Below, piece after piece: positions 19,264 to 30,725 of a stretch of DNA of 64,000 bases. The stretch lies in NCBI RefSeq assembly GCF_000164865.1, contig NC_014618.1:3782001-3846000 (forward strand), given 5' to 3'. A program made the translations under genes and the position numbers. The notes under the pieces are model-generated. The model was not told where the DNA came from and did no database searches. It saw only the letters and a program-made list of their open reading frames with translations. Within the stretch, counting starts at the first letter, position 1; every line of letters begins with the position of its first letter. The DNA is from [Enterobacter] lignolyticus SCF1. Lineage in GTDB: Bacteria > Pseudomonadota > Gammaproteobacteria > Enterobacterales > Enterobacteriaceae.

Positions 19264-21402
19264 TCACGCGTCTTTTAAGACGCGCACTCTGTAGACGCCG
19301 TCGTCGCCGCGCTTAGCGCCGTGAATATCCGTCTCAAACCCCGGATAATGGCGGCCAATGGAGCACAGCATCAGCAGAAAATCGAGCACGGCCCGGCTCT
19401 CCTCGGCGATCATCTCCCCGGGCATCAGCAGCGGCACGCCGGGCGGATACGGCAGGATCATGTTGGCGGAGATTCGCCCGACCAGCTGCTCCAGCTCGAC
19501 TGTTTCAACCTCGCCTTTGATCTGGCGCTGCCAGGCCTGATGGGGCGTCATCTTCATTTCCGGTAACACGTCAAACGCCCGCAGCATCAAGTGAGAAAGC
19601 TGATGCTGACGAATCAGCTGGTGGATCCCTTGGGCCAGATCCTGAATGCGCATGTTGCGGTAGAAATCAGGATCCTCCGCGTACAGATCCGGCAGCATAT
19701 TCTTCACCCGCAGGTTGAGATCAAAGGCGCGCTTAAATTCGGTTAAGCCGCGCAGCAGGCTCATTGCCCGGGTTTTATCAATACCGATGCTGAACAGGAA
19801 CAGCAGGTTATACGGCCCGGTTTTTTCCACCACGACGCCGCGCTCGTCGAGAAACTTCGCCACCAGCGCCGCCGGGATCCCGGTATCGCTCATCGTTCCC
19901 TGTTCGTCCATACCCGGCGTAAGAATCGTCACCTTCACCGGATCGAGGAACATATGGTCGGTATCGGCATCGCTAAAGCCGTGCCACTCCTCTCCCGGCG
20001 CCACCGGCCAGCACTCCGCATGCTCGACCGTCTCCGGCTGCCAGATATCGAAGAACCAGCCGTCAGACTCCTCGCGCAGGCGCTGAACCTCCTTGCGAAA
20101 ATGCAGCGCCCGCTCAACGGAGCGGTTAATCAGCCGTTTCCCCGGGTTGCCGCGCAGCATCGCCGCCGCCGTTTCGATAGAGGCAACGATCGGGTAGCTC
20201 GGCGACGTCGAGGTGTGCATCATAAAGGCTTCATTGAAGGTCTCTTCGTCGTAGTCGCCTTTAATGTGGATCAACGAAGCCTGAGAGAGCGCCGCCAGCA
20301 TTTTGTGGGTCGACTGGGTTTCAAAGAACACTTTTCCCGGCACCCGCCCGCCGCTCATGCCGCTTTTGCCGTCATAGATCGGGTGGAACTGGGTGTAGGG
20401 CACCCAGGCGGAATCAAAGTGGATCGAGGGAACGTCCAGGGTCTCTTTGATCCACGTGGTGTTGTACAGCAGACCGTCGTAGGTCGAGTTAGTAATGACC
20501 GCATGGACGGGCCACTGGGCGCCCTGCGTCTCCGCCACCTTCTGCTGAATGCTCTCATGGCTGAACTCCCGACGCGGGATCCCGCCCAGAATACCCAGCG
20601 CATTGCGCGTCGGCTTCAGCCACAGGGGAACGACATCGCTCATCATCAGCAGATGCGCTAACGACTTATGGCAGTTGCGATCGATAAGCAGCGTACTGCC
20701 GGCAGGCGCCGCATACATACCGACGATTTTATTCGACGTCGAGGTGCCATTGGTCACCATGTAGCTCTGCTCGGCGCCGAAGGTGCGGGCGATATACTCT
20801 TCGGCCTCCAGATGCGGGCCGCTGTGATCGAGCAGCGACCCTAGCTCCGTCACCGAAATGGACACATCCGCTTTCAGCGTGTTGCCGCCGAAAAAATCAT
20901 AAAACAGGCACCCTACCGGGCTTTTCTGGTAGGCCGTACCCGCCATATGTCCCGGCGTGCAGAAGGTATATTTGCCCTCTTTCACGTAGCTGAACAGCGC
21001 CCTGGTGAAAGGCGGCGTGATGTTATCGAGATATTCCCGCGTGTACTGACCAATACGGGTCGCAATATCCTCTGCGGTCCCCAGCGAGTACTCAAAGAAC
21101 CATAGCGCCATGCGCAGATCGTACACGCTGACATCAAGCGTCGAATGGGTATTGATAAAGGCATACAGCGGCAGGTATTCGTTGAGCTGATTAATATCGC
21201 TGCAGAGCTCAACGCCATACTCGTCCCAGTCAAAGATAACGCCGCAGATGCGCGGATTTTGCTCAACGAGCTTGATAAGATCGGCGCTGTTCTGCGGCCA
21301 GATGATTTTAAATCTCTGCTGTAGCAGCGCGGCTTCCAGCTCCTTGACGGGCTGGTCCTTGTGCCAGGCCCCATGCGGCCCCATGATGGCGATAATATTC
21401 AC
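19264..21402 (-). CDS. ldcC: Constitutive lysine decarboxylase LdcC
   Basis: PLP-dependent enzyme of 712 residues converting lysine to cadaverine, a class-I Orn/Lys/Arg decarboxylase. The N-terminal response-regulator-like wing domain spans about 1-130. The PLP-binding lysine lies in STHKMLAALSQAS at about residue 367. The C-terminal domain ends HGAKRGDDGVYRVRVLK. Assigned as LdcC rather than acid-induced CadA because it lies beside accA and yaeR and has no cadB next to it. A terminator separates it from accA upstream, so it probably has its own promoter or relies on read-through. Confidence 0.93.
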   Translation of the reverse strand: MNIIAIMGPHGAWHKDQPVKELEAALLQQRFKIIWPQNSADLIKLVEQNPRICGVIFDWDEYGVELCSDINQLNEYLPLYAFINTHSTLDVSVYDLRMALWFFEYSLGTAEDIATRIGQYTREYLDNITPPFTRALFSYVKEGKYTFCTPGHMAGTAYQKSPVGCLFYDFFGGNTLKADVSISVTELGSLLDHSGPHLEAEEYIARTFGAEQSYMVTNGTSTSNKIVGMYAAPAGSTLLIDRNCHKSLAHLLMMSDVVPLWLKPTRNALGILGGIPRREFSHESIQQKVAETQGAQWPVHAVITNSTYDGLLYNTTWIKETLDVPSIHFDSAWVPYTQFHPIYDGKSGMSGGRVPGKVFFETQSTHKMLAALSQASLIHIKGDYDEETFNEAFMMHTSTSPSYPIVASIETAAAMLRGNPGKRLINRSVERALHFRKEVQRLREESDGWFFDIWQPETVEHAECWPVAPGEEWHGFSDADTDHMFLDPVKVTILTPGMDEQGTMSDTGIPAALVAKFLDERGVVVEKTGPYNLLFLFSIGIDKTRAMSLLRGLTEFKRAFDLNLRVKNMLPDLYAEDPDFYRNMRIQDLAQGIHQLIRQHQLSHLMLRAFDVLPEMKMTPHQAWQRQIKGEVETVELEQLVGRISANMILPYPPGVPLLMPGEMIAEESRAVLDFLLMLCSIGRHYPGFETDIHGAKRGDDGVYRVRVLKDA

Positions 21403-21454
21403 ACGTTCCTCCTGGAAAAACCTTAGCTAATCATAGCGCAGCTAAACCGCAGGT

Positions 21455-21485
21455 ATAAAAAAAGCCACACGATGTGTGGCTTTTT
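21455..21485 (-). terminator. Terminator after accA
   Basis: AAAAAGCCACAC / GTGTGGCTTTTT (21459-21470, 21474-21485) with a three-base loop. On the minus strand it is followed by a long T-run, located 17 bases after the accA stop. Confidence 0.9.
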
Positions 21486-21501
21486 CAGATGCGCGGCAGG
21501 C

Positions 21502-22461
21502 TTACGCGTAGCCGTAGCCCATCAGACGCTGATAGCGACGGTTCAGCAGATCGTCTTTGCTCAGCACGTCCAGGTCCGCGAGGTCAGCCAGCAGCTGCGC
21601 CTTCAGGCTTGCCGCCATGACTTCCGGGTTACGGTGGGCGCCGCCCAGCGGTTCCGGGATCACAGCGTCGATAAGCTTCAGCTCTTTCAGGCGCGGCGCG
21701 ATGATACCCATGGCTTCCGCCGCCAGCGGCGCTTTATCCGCACTCTTCCACAGAATGGAGGCGCAGCCTTCCGGAGAGATAACGGAGTAGGTGCTGTACT
21801 GCAGCATGTTCACTTTATCGCCGACGCCGATTGCCAGCGCGCCGCCGGAGCCGCCTTCACCGATAACGGTACAGATAACCGGTACGCTCAGGCGCGACAT
21901 TTCACGCAGGTTGCGGGCAATCGCTTCAGACTGGCCGCGCTCTTCCGCACCAACGCCCGGATACGCGCCCGGGGTGTCGATGAAGGTGATAATCGGCATA
22001 TTAAAGCGTTCCGCCATTTCCATCAGACGCAGCGCTTTGCGGTAGCCTTCCGGCGCCGGCATACCGAAGTTACGACGGATCTTCTCTTTGGTTTCACGGC
22101 CTTTCTGGTGGCCAATCACCATCACCGGACGACCATCAAGACGCGCAATACCGCCGACGATCGCTTTATCATCAGCGTAAGCGCGGTCCCCGGCCAGTTC
22201 GTCAAACTCGTCGAACGCCAGGCGGACATAATCCAGGGTGTACGGACGCAGCGGATGGCGAGCCAGCTGGGCTACCTGCCATGCACCGAGATCGGCGAAG
22301 ATTTTACGCGTCAGCTCAACGCTCTTTTCGCGCAGACGATGAACTTCTTCGTCGATGTTAATATCCAGTTTTTCATCCTGACGGCCAACGGCAGTCAGGG
22401 AATCGATTTTCGCTTCCAGCTCTGCAATTGGCTGCTCAAAATCAAGGAAATTCAGACTCAT
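21502..22461 (-). CDS. accA: Acetyl-CoA carboxylase, carboxyltransferase subunit alpha
   Basis: Alpha subunit (319 residues) of the carboxyltransferase that moves CO2 from biotin to acetyl-CoA, the committed step of fatty-acid synthesis; it pairs with AccD in a heterotetramer. The crotonase-like core carries the oxyanion-hole glycines (GEGGSGGALAIGVGD) and the acyl-CoA contact region FIDTPGAYPGVGAEERGQSEAIA. It starts 12 bases after dnaE on the same strand and ends in a strong terminator. Confidence 0.97.
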   Translation of the reverse strand: MSLNFLDFEQPIAELEAKIDSLTAVGRQDEKLDINIDEEVHRLREKSVELTRKIFADLGAWQVAQLARHPLRPYTLDYVRLAFDEFDELAGDRAYADDKAIVGGIARLDGRPVMVIGHQKGRETKEKIRRNFGMPAPEGYRKALRLMEMAERFNMPIITFIDTPGAYPGVGAEERGQSEAIARNLREMSRLSVPVICTVIGEGGSGGALAIGVGDKVNMLQYSTYSVISPEGCASILWKSADKAPLAAEAMGIIAPRLKELKLIDAVIPEPLGGAHRNPEVMAASLKAQLLADLADLDVLSKDDLLNRRYQRLMGYGYA

Positions 22462-22473
22462 AGTATTCCTGTA

Positions 22474-25956
<3,483 letters not shown>

Positions 25957-25990
25957 CTTCAGATTCCGCGTTACTTAATTGCGTATTGAT

Positions 25991-26587
25991 TCAGGACGCC
26001 AGGCCCAGCGCCCGTTTCACCGGGCCAAAACTGCGCCGGTGCTGTTCGGTAGGGCCATGTTCTGCCAGCTTTTCCAGATGAAAAGCGGTGGGATACCCTT
26101 TATGCTGCGCAAAACCATACTGCGGGAAGGTCACGTCCAGCTCGGCCATTTCGGCGTCGCGCGTCACTTTCGCCAGTATGGATGCGGCGCTGATTTCCGC
26201 CACCCGGCTGTCGCCCTTCACCACCGCCATCGACGGTACCGGAAGCGCCGGACAGCGGTTGCCGTCGATCAGCACATACTCCGGCGTAATGTGCAACCCG
26301 GCCACCGCGCGCTGCATCGCCAGCATGGTGGCATGCAGAATATTCAGCTCGTCGATCTCGTGCGGCTCGGCGCGCCCGAGGCTCCAGCAAAGCGCCTTCT
26401 CTTTGATTTCATCAAACAGCGCCAGCCGACGTTTTTCACTCAGCTTTTTCGAGTCGTTCAGCCCGACGATCGGCCTGGCCGGATCGAGGATCACCGCCGC
26501 GGTCACCACCGCGCCGACCAGCGGGCCGCGCCCGACCTCATCGACGCCAGCGACCAGATGCGTATGGGGGTAGATAAATTCCATCAT
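25991..26587 (-). CDS. rnhB: Ribonuclease HII
   Basis: Mn2+-dependent RNase H that nicks 5' to ribonucleotides misincorporated in DNA, 198 residues. The active-site motif GVDEVGRGPL (Asp16, Glu17) and the following conserved LNDSKKLSEKRR and SILAKVTRD segments, which supply further acidic residues, are present. Its ATG overlaps the lpxB stop codon (ATGA). Two consecutive ATG codons begin the gene; the first is used, as in E. coli homologues. Confidence 0.96.
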   Translation of the reverse strand: MMEFIYPHTHLVAGVDEVGRGPLVGAVVTAAVILDPARPIVGLNDSKKLSEKRRLALFDEIKEKALCWSLGRAEPHEIDELNILHATMLAMQRAVAGLHITPEYVLIDGNRCPALPVPSMAVVKGDSRVAEISAASILAKVTRDAEMAELDVTFPQYGFAQHKGYPTAFHLEKLAEHGPTEQHRRSFGPVKRALGLAS

Positions 26588-27729
26588 TGGGCGAGCTCCA
26601 GCACCGCATCCGCCGCCTGCTCATCGGCATTACAGCGGATCTGCTGGTGCAGTTCACGGAAAATGTCGTGCATGGCATGGCTGGTTTTGCCGTTGGCCAG
26701 CAGCGGCAATAGCGCGTCGGCAAGCGCCTGCGGCTGACATTCGTCCTGCAAAAGTTCTTTTACCAGCTCGCGTCCCGCCAGCAGATTCGGCAGGGAAACA
26801 TAATCGGTTTTCACCAGACGTTTGGCGAGCCAGAAGGTGAAAGGCTTCATGCGATAGCCCACCACCATCGGACATTTCGCCAGCATGCACTCCAGCGCCG
26901 CCGTACCGGAAGCCAGCAGCGCGGCGTCGCTGGCGATCATCGCCTCGCGCCCCATGCCGTCAAGCAGATGCACCTTCAGGTCAGGCGCTACGTCGGCTTT
27001 AATACGCTCGAACTGCTCGCGGCGCCGGGCATTCACCAGCGGCACGACAACCTCAAGATCGGGGTAATGCTGGCGCAAAATCTGCGCGGTTTTCAGGAAG
27101 TCGGCGCTCAGCATCTCGACTTCGGCGTTGCGGCTCCCCGGCAGCAGCGCCAGACAATGCACGTCATGCGCAATGCCCAGCGCATCGCGCGCGGCGTTTT
27201 TATCAGGATCGAGCGGCATCGCATCCGCCATCGTATGCCCGATAAAGCGGCAGGGAACGTTGAAACGGTCATAAAACGCTTTTTCGAAAGGCAGAAATGC
27301 CAGCACCAGATTTGTCGATCTGCCAATTTTGAAAACGCGTTTTTGTCGCCAGGCCCAGACGGACGGGCTGACGTAATGAATGGTTTTAATGCCCTGTTTT
27401 TTCAGGTTGCCTTCGAGCGTGATGTTGAAATCCGGCGCATCGATACCGACGAAAACATCCGGCTTCAGTTCGCTAAAACGGCGGGTCAGATCGGCACGAA
27501 TATGCAGCAAACGGCGCAGGCGTCCGAGCACTTCAACAATGCCCATCACCGCCAGCTCTTCCATCTCATACCATGCTTCACAGCCTTCAGCCTGCATACG
27601 CGGCCCGGCAACGCCGACAAAACGCGCGTTGGGCACGCGGCCCTTCAGCGCGCGGATAAGACCGGCGCCAAGAATATCGCCGGAGGTTTCTCCGGCGACC
27701 AGGGCTATCGTTAAAGGACGTTCAGCCAT
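26584..27729 (-). CDS. lpxB: Lipid-A-disaccharide synthase
   Basis: GT-B-fold glycosyltransferase (family GT19), 381 residues, that condenses UDP-2,3-diacylglucosamine with lipid X to form the beta-1',6-linked lipid A disaccharide at the inner face of the inner membrane. Visible motifs include LVAGETSGDILGAGLIRALK at the N-terminus, FVGIDAPDFNITLE, and KTIHYVSPSVWAWRQKR. Its start overlaps the lpxA stop by one base (TAATG), indicating tight translational coupling. Confidence 0.97.
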   Translation of the reverse strand: MAERPLTIALVAGETSGDILGAGLIRALKGRVPNARFVGVAGPRMQAEGCEAWYEMEELAVMGIVEVLGRLRRLLHIRADLTRRFSELKPDVFVGIDAPDFNITLEGNLKKQGIKTIHYVSPSVWAWRQKRVFKIGRSTNLVLAFLPFEKAFYDRFNVPCRFIGHTMADAMPLDPDKNAARDALGIAHDVHCLALLPGSRNAEVEMLSADFLKTAQILRQHYPDLEVVVPLVNARRREQFERIKADVAPDLKVHLLDGMGREAMIASDAALLASGTAALECMLAKCPMVVGYRMKPFTFWLAKRLVKTDYVSLPNLLAGRELVKELLQDECQPQALADALLPLLANGKTSHAMHDIFRELHQQIRCNADEQAADAVLELAQ

Positions 27730-28517
27730 TAACGAATCAGACCACGCGTCGACTGCTCGAAGAAGTCAGAGAACGCTTTCACTTCCGGATGCGCCTTCGC
27801 AAGCGCGGCAATTTCCGGTTTGGCCTCTTCCAGCGTTTTGCCGCTGCGGTACAGCAGTTTGTAGGCATTGCGGATCGCAATAATCGCCTCTTTGCTGAAA
27901 CCGCGGCGCTTCAGCCCTTCGATATTCACACCGAACGGCGTCGCGTGGTTACCCTGCGCAATAACGTACGGCGGGACGTCCTGCGCAACACCGGAGCAGC
28001 CGCCAACCATGACGTGCGCGCCAATGCTGCAGAACTGATGGATAGCCGTCATGCCGCCGATAATTGCGTAATCGCCCAGCGATACGTGCCCCGCCAATGT
28101 CGCGTTATTGGCGAGGATACAGCGATCGCCAATTGAACAATCATGCGCAATGTGCGCGTTGATCATCAGCAGGTTATCACTGCCCACCTTCGTCAACTCA
28201 CCGCCCTGTATTGTGCCACGATGAATGGTGACGCTTTCGCGAATGCGGTTGCGATCGCCAATCTCCACACGGGTCGGTTCGCCAGCATATTTCAGATCCT
28301 GGTTCACTTCGCCAATGGAGGCGAACTGATAAATCTCATTATCACGACCGATTTTGGTGTGACCGTTTACCACGACATGAGATTTCAGTACGGTACCTTC
28401 GCCGATTTCGACGTTGGCGCCGACAATACAAAACGGACCAATATGGGCGTTAGCGCCAATGACGGCGCCTTCTTCCACAATGGCGGTCGGATGAATAAAG
28501 GCGGTAGTATCAATCAC
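27729..28517 (-). CDS. lpxA: UDP-N-acetylglucosamine acyltransferase
   Basis: First enzyme of lipid A synthesis, adding 3-hydroxyacyl from acyl-ACP to the 3-OH of UDP-GlcNAc. 262 residues, as in E. coli. The left-handed beta-helix hexapeptide repeats fill about residues 1-190, with the catalytic His in the INAHIAHDCSIG segment near 122-126. A helical C-terminal domain follows. It is three bases from fabZ, whose product competes for the same 3-hydroxyacyl-ACP pool. Confidence 0.97.
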   Translation of the reverse strand: MIDTTAFIHPTAIVEEGAVIGANAHIGPFCIVGANVEIGEGTVLKSHVVVNGHTKIGRDNEIYQFASIGEVNQDLKYAGEPTRVEIGDRNRIRESVTIHRGTIQGGELTKVGSDNLLMINAHIAHDCSIGDRCILANNATLAGHVSLGDYAIIGGMTAIHQFCSIGAHVMVGGCSGVAQDVPPYVIAQGNHATPFGVNIEGLKRRGFSKEAIIAIRNAYKLLYRSGKTLEEAKPEIAALAKAHPEVKAFSDFFEQSTRGLIR

Positions 28518-28520
28518 GTA

Positions 28521-28976
28521 TCAGGCCTCCCGGCTGCGGGCGCACATCATGGTCGCTTCGCAAACAACTTTACCATCAACCAGCGCCACGCCTTTAAAAC
28601 GGGTCAGGCCACGGCGGGTTTTCTCAAAGGTGACTTCCATAATCATCTGATCGCCTGGCACTACCGGACGCTTGAAGCGAGCTTCATCGATGCCTGCGAA
28701 ATAGTACAGCTCACCCGGCTCCAGTTTACCCACGCTCTTAAATGCCAGAATACCCGTGGCCTGCGCCATGGCTTCCAGAATCAGTACGCCTGGAAAAATC
28801 GGCTTACCAGGGAAATGCCCCTGGAAAAACGGCTCGTTTACGGAGACATTTTTAACTGCGCGCAGAAAACGACCCTCTTCAAAATCCAGCACGCGATCAA
28901 CCAGCAAGAATGGGAAGCGGTGCGGCAGAAGTTCCAGAATCTCTTCAATGTGCAGAGTATGAGTGTCAGTAGTCAA
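28521..28976 (-). CDS. fabZ: 3-hydroxyacyl-ACP dehydratase FabZ
   Basis: Hot-dog-fold dehydratase of type II fatty-acid synthesis, 151 residues. The active-site His is in the PFFQGHFPGKPIFPGVL segment near residue 54, and the following helix carries the catalytic Glu in LILEAMAQ. It lies between lpxD and lpxA, so the branch point between fatty acid elongation and lipid A acylation is encoded together. Confidence 0.97.
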   Translation of the reverse strand: MTTDTHTLHIEEILELLPHRFPFLLVDRVLDFEEGRFLRAVKNVSVNEPFFQGHFPGKPIFPGVLILEAMAQATGILAFKSVGKLEPGELYYFAGIDEARFKRPVVPGDQMIMEVTFEKTRRGLTRFKGVALVDGKVVCEATMMCARSREA

Positions 28977-29020
28977 AATACTCTTCCTGTCAAAATATAC
29001 TGAATGGCAATAATAACACG

Positions 29021-29055
29021 GCCTGCCGGATTATAAGAAATCAGACAGGCCGGGA
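29021..29055 (-). other. Hairpin between lpxD and fabZ
   Basis: CGGCCTG and CAGGCCG arms enclosing an AT-rich 20-base loop, in the 104-base lpxD-fabZ gap. No T-run follows, so it may affect mRNA processing rather than terminate. Nothing else was recognised in this gap. Confidence 0.35.
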
Positions 29056-29080
29056 AGTTTGGCGCGTAATGAATGAGATA

Positions 29081-30106
29081 TCAGTCTTGTTGACCGGCTT
29101 TGCGCTCAAGCGCCTTGAGGCGTTTGCTCATATCATCAATGTTCATCACCAGCGCCGCGGTTTTACGCCACGCCTTATTAGGCTGCAGCGGGATACCTGA
29201 GGAATACACGCCAGGTTCGGTGATTGGTCGCATGACCATCCCCATACCGGTCACGGTCACTTTATCGCAGATTTCCATATGGCCGTTAATGACGCTGGCG
29301 CCGCCAATCATGCAATAACGACCAATTTTCAGACTACCTGCCATAATAACGCCGCCGGCAACGGCAGTATTGTCACCGATGACCACGTTGTGCGCAATCT
29401 GGCACTGGTTGTCGATGATCACGCCATTGCCAATGACGGTGTCGTCAAGCGCGCCGCGATCGATCGTCGTACAGGCGCCGATCTCCACGCGATCGCCAAT
29501 AATCACGCGGCCCAGCTGAGGGATCTTCACCCAGTTGCCGCGATCGTTGGCATAACCAAAACCGTCGGAGCCGATCACCGTGCTGGACTGAATCAGGCAA
29601 TTTTCGCCGATTTCAATCTCATGGTAAATGGAGACATTCGCCCACAGACGGGTGCCCGCGCCGATTTTGGTATTCTTACCGATGAAACAACCCGCGCCGA
29701 TGCACACGTTATCGCCAAGCACAACGCCGGACTCGATAACGGCGTTCGCGCCGATTGAAATGTTTTTACCCAGCGTCGCGCTGGCATCGATCACCGCGCC
29801 GGGCGCGACATCCTGTGCCGGCTGAGGCGTGGTATCGAGAATTTGCGCCATGCGGGCGTACGTCAGGTAGGGGTTTTTCACCACCAGCGCCGCGCTTTTG
29901 GCAAAGGGCAAATCGTCCTGCGTCATTACGACAGCAGACGCCTGGCACAGCGCCAGATGTTCACGGTATTTTGGATTCACCATGAACGTGATGTGACCTG
30001 TTTGTGCAGATTGCATGGACGCGACTGCGGTGATGACGATATCGCCATCACCGTGTAATTCTGCATCCAACTGCTCTGCTAAATCAGCCAGTCGAATTGA
30101 AGGCAT
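29081..30106 (-). CDS. lpxD: UDP-3-O-(3-hydroxymyristoyl)glucosamine N-acyltransferase
   Basis: Third step of lipid A synthesis: N-acylation of UDP-3-O-acylglucosamine from 3-hydroxymyristoyl-ACP. 341 residues. An N-terminal uridine-binding domain (about 1-100) precedes a left-handed beta-helix with many hexapeptide repeats. The catalytic His is in the NQCQIAHNVVIGDNT segment near residue 239. A C-terminal helix ends RLKALERKAGQQD. It starts three bases after the skp stop codon. Confidence 0.97.
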   Translation of the reverse strand: MPSIRLADLAEQLDAELHGDGDIVITAVASMQSAQTGHITFMVNPKYREHLALCQASAVVMTQDDLPFAKSAALVVKNPYLTYARMAQILDTTPQPAQDVAPGAVIDASATLGKNISIGANAVIESGVVLGDNVCIGAGCFIGKNTKIGAGTRLWANVSIYHEIEIGENCLIQSSTVIGSDGFGYANDRGNWVKIPQLGRVIIGDRVEIGACTTIDRGALDDTVIGNGVIIDNQCQIAHNVVIGDNTAVAGGVIMAGSLKIGRYCMIGGASVINGHMEICDKVTVTGMGMVMRPITEPGVYSSGIPLQPNKAWRKTAALVMNIDDMSKRLKALERKAGQQD

Positions 30107-30109
30107 TAC

Positions 30110-30604
30110 TTATTTAACCTGGTTCAGTACGTCGGTAGTGATGTCTTTTACATCGTTGCCGCTGTAAGCCACGGTGTTCGCGTCAACAACCAGGTCGATG
30201 TTCTGGCTGCTCGCTACGGTCTTCACTGCAGCCTGGATACGTGTAACCAGTTTGCCGCGCTCTTCGTTAGAACGACGCGCACGATCCTGCTCAAACTGCT
30301 GCGCTTTCTGGGAGAAAGCCTGGCGCTGAGACATGATGTCTTTTTCCAGTTTGCTGCGGTCAGCAGCCTTCATGGTAGAGCCATCACGCTGCAGACGCTG
30401 CATTTTCGCCTGCAGATCGGATTCCTGGCGCTGCAGTTCAGCTGCACGGCCTTTGAATTCGTTTTCCAGCGTCTGAGAAACGCCAGTTTTCTGTGCGACC
30501 TGCTGGAACAGGCTGCCCATGTTAACGATCGCAATTTTGTCTGCGGCTTGCGCGGAGGTAACCATCGCTAAACCCAGACCTGCAGCTAATAACCACTTTT
30601 TCAC
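30110..30604 (-). CDS. skp: Periplasmic chaperone Skp
   Basis: Trimeric jellyfish-shaped chaperone that holds unfolded outer-membrane proteins on their way to BamA. 164 residues with a 20-residue signal peptide (cleaved after AQA), slightly longer than E. coli Skp. The long coiled-coil tentacles are visible as charged heptads at about 40-120, and the C-terminal strand ends TTDVLNQVK. It lies between bamA and lpxD, the standard order. Confidence 0.96.
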   Translation of the reverse strand: MKKWLLAAGLGLAMVTSAQAADKIAIVNMGSLFQQVAQKTGVSQTLENEFKGRAAELQRQESDLQAKMQRLQRDGSTMKAADRSKLEKDIMSQRQAFSQKAQQFEQDRARRSNEERGKLVTRIQAAVKTVASSQNIDLVVDANTVAYSGNDVKDITTDVLNQVK

Positions 30605-30725
30605 AATAAACTCCTTACCATCCCATGAGTGCCCGAGGGCACCGTTCTTTGCGATGTCATGCGACCACGCCGTGATCGCCAGATGTCATCGCTACACTGC
30701 ACTAGCATTCCTTTGCACAGACCAA